Origin: Pedobacter sp. ok626
GTDB taxonomy: Bacteria; Bacteroidota; Bacteroidia; Sphingobacteriales; Sphingobacteriaceae
Length of the DNA stretch: 64,000 nt
Direction of reading: 5' to 3'
NCBI RefSeq assembly: GCF_900100435.1
Contig: NZ_FNEX01000006.1
Span: 124,001-188,000, forward strand
The notes under the pieces are model-generated. The model was given only the letters and a program-made list of their open reading frames with translations. It was not told the DNA's origin and did no database searches. Positions 62,835 to 64,000 of this stretch are shown piece by piece. The translations under genes were made by a program, and so were the position numbers. How positions within the stretch are numbered: position 1 is the first letter of the stretch; each line of letters opens with the position of its first letter.

Positions 62835-62852
62835 AACGTTATCGGTAGCGTT
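62835..62852. promoter_or_regulatory. LacI-type operator-like sequence (site 2)
   Basis: AACGTTATCGGTAGCGTT, symmetric at 14 of 18 positions (AACGnTAyCGrTAnCGTT). It lies in the divergent region between the GH109-like gene and the sugar transporter, 83 bp before the transporter ATG. It shares AACGTTATCG with site 1 at 52208. Confidence 0.55.
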
Positions 62853-62934
62853 GCCGCTCATTTATCTGTTTCAGAGTGGTTTATTCTGTACTGATATCCT
62901 TAGTTTCGTTTTTCAGATTATACTATATTTAGCT

Positions 62935-64000
62935 ATGGCCAAGCAACAAATCTCTTCCGTATCGGTAAGTTCCCTAAGTAAGCGAGATACCCTGATTTCA
63001 ATTCTTATTATTGGATTATTGTTTTTTATATTCGGATTTGTTTCCTGGATTAATGCAATCCTGATTCCTTATTTCAAGATTGCCTGTGAACTTACGAACT
63101 TTGAATCTTACCTGGTTGCCTTTGCTTTTTACATCTCTTATTTTGTGATGTCTGTGCCTTCGTCCTTTCTTTTAAAGTCTGTAGGCTTTAAAAAAGGAAT
63201 GATGATTGGCTTTTGGACAATGGCTGTGGGGGCATTTATATTTGTTCCAGCGGCACTGACTCGCACTTATGAGGTCTTTTTACTGGGCTTGTTTTCGTTG
63301 GGTGCGGGCCTGGCCATACTACAAACTGCAGCCAATCCCTATATCACCGTTTTAGGCTCCAAGGAAAGAGCAGCCCAACGTATCAGTATCATGGGCATCT
63401 GCAATAAGGGTGCAGGTATACTGGCGCCATTGCTGTTTGCCGCAGTCATTTTAAAAGCTACAGATGGAGAACTCTTTAAACAGTTGCCATTGATGAATAG
63501 CGCCGAGAAGAGTGCTGCGCTAGACGAACTGATTCGAAGGGTAATTGTTCCTTATGCTTGTGTGGGGACTGTGCTTATTGGTCTTGGCCTAATGGTTCGT
63601 TACTCGCCACTGCCCGAAATTGATACAGAGCACGAAAGCGAAGATGTGGCTGCAGCAAATTCTGGTAAGACCAGCATTTTTCAATTTCCACATCTTATAC
63701 TCGGCGCAATTGCTATATTTCTACACGTGGGGACACAGGTCATTGCTATTGATACTATAATTGGTTATGCAGGTTCTATGAATATCCATTTGCTGGAAGC
63801 CAAAATCTTTCCATCTTATACTTTGTTTGCAACCATTTGTGGTTATACCCTGGGAATATTAATGATTCCTAAAATCATCAGTCAGGTTAATGTGTTACGC
63901 ATCTGTACTTTGCTAGGTGCCATATTTACGCTGCTTATTATTTTTGGTCGGGGACAGGTTAACATTCTTGGGCATGCGGCCGACATTTCTATTTGGTTTG
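62935..64000 (+). CDS. Sugar MFS transporter, FucP/NagP type, partial
   Basis: ATG at 62935; the frame leaves the window after about 355 residues. Membrane segments recur throughout (LISILIIGLLFFIFGFVSWINAILIPYFK, AFYISYFVMSVPSSFLL, VGAFIFVP). LLGLFSLGAGLAILQTAANPY followed by RISIMGICNKGAG is the signature of the glucose/galactose-fucose permease group that includes NagP. It is a proton symporter in the inner membrane. Next to GH109-like and NagB genes, GlcNAc or GalNAc is the probable substrate (inferred). Confidence 0.88.
   Translation, partial: MAKQQISSVSVSSLSKRDTLISILIIGLLFFIFGFVSWINAILIPYFKIACELTNFESYLVAFAFYISYFVMSVPSSFLLKSVGFKKGMMIGFWTMAVGAFIFVPAALTRTYEVFLLGLFSLGAGLAILQTAANPYITVLGSKERAAQRISIMGICNKGAGILAPLLFAAVILKATDGELFKQLPLMNSAEKSAALDELIRRVIVPYACVGTVLIGLGLMVRYSPLPEIDTEHESEDVAAANSGKTSIFQFPHLILGAIAIFLHVGTQVIAIDTIIGYAGSMNIHLLEAKIFPSYTLFATICGYTLGILMIPKIISQVNVLRICTLLGAIFTLLIIFGRGQVNILGHAADISIWF

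Overview
The window looks like chromosome from a Bacteroidota bacterium of the Sphingobacteriaceae, probably Pedobacter or a close relative. The reasons are a SusC/SusD pair, a PorP/SprF protein, very large secreted proteins ending in the CHU_C type IX secretion domain, FecI/FecR/TonB signalling, a DUF6266 protein, weak Shine-Dalgarno signals and promoters of the TAnnTTTG type. GC content is moderate. I see no rRNA, tRNA, CRISPR array, phage or insertion sequence.

Layout. 1-2646: a lysine-catabolism pair (DUF1338 2-oxoadipate dioxygenase family and saccharopine dehydrogenase family) with a divergent LysR regulator. 2661-6085: small housekeeping and stress genes (PfpI/DJ-1, AlkB-like, DUF1810), a truncated metallo-beta-lactamase-fold remnant and a 51-codon gene. 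6211-11961: a 1916-residue type IX adhesin. 12167-18898: ECF sigma, FecR anti-sigma, a TonB receptor with an STN domain and two lipoproteins, likely one surface-signalled uptake system. 18979-21267: a methyltransferase and a membrane Ser/Thr kinase. 21333-28024: a FixL-like PAS histidine kinase, a receiver-FNR fusion regulator, an aldehyde dehydrogenase and a large hybrid kinase. 28156-40423: a PorP/SprF protein and a 3788-residue adhesin with 17 Calx-beta repeats. 40976-50122: YceI-like protein, CoA transferase, PEP carboxykinase, alpha-oxoamine synthase, two paralogous methyltransferases, DUF1275 membrane protein and a Crp/Fnr regulator. 50185-51015: DUF6266. 51353-60446: a pectin utilisation locus (CE12 esterase, SusC, SusD, family 1 pectate lyase). 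60494-64000: an amino-sugar locus (NagB, GH109-like oxidoreductase, NagP/FucP-type transporter, cut by the window end).

The most interesting observation is a candidate regulon. Six intergenic palindromes of the form TGAT-N4-ATCA lie between 23.7 and 48.4 kb. Four of them sit exactly 51.5 bp (centre of palindrome to first base of the -7 box) upstream of a TAnnTTTG-type -7 box, on either strand, and none of those promoters shows a -33 element. That is the geometry of a class I FNR/CRP activator near -62. The same window encodes a fused receiver-FNR regulator whose recognition helix has the FNR-type E-x-x-S-R signature, translationally coupled to a kinase whose PAS domain keeps the heme-ligand histidine and both arginines of FixL. 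Together they suggest a compact oxygen- or redox-sensing pathway in which FixJ and FixK are one protein, controlling a second kinase, PEP carboxykinase/oxoamine synthase, a CoA transferase and a methyltransferase.

Other points: a LacI-type operator shared by the pectin and amino-sugar loci, a 702-bp tandem duplication in the giant adhesin gene, a porin gene reduced to its promoter and last 71 codons, and an 11-bp inverted repeat covering the LysR start codon.
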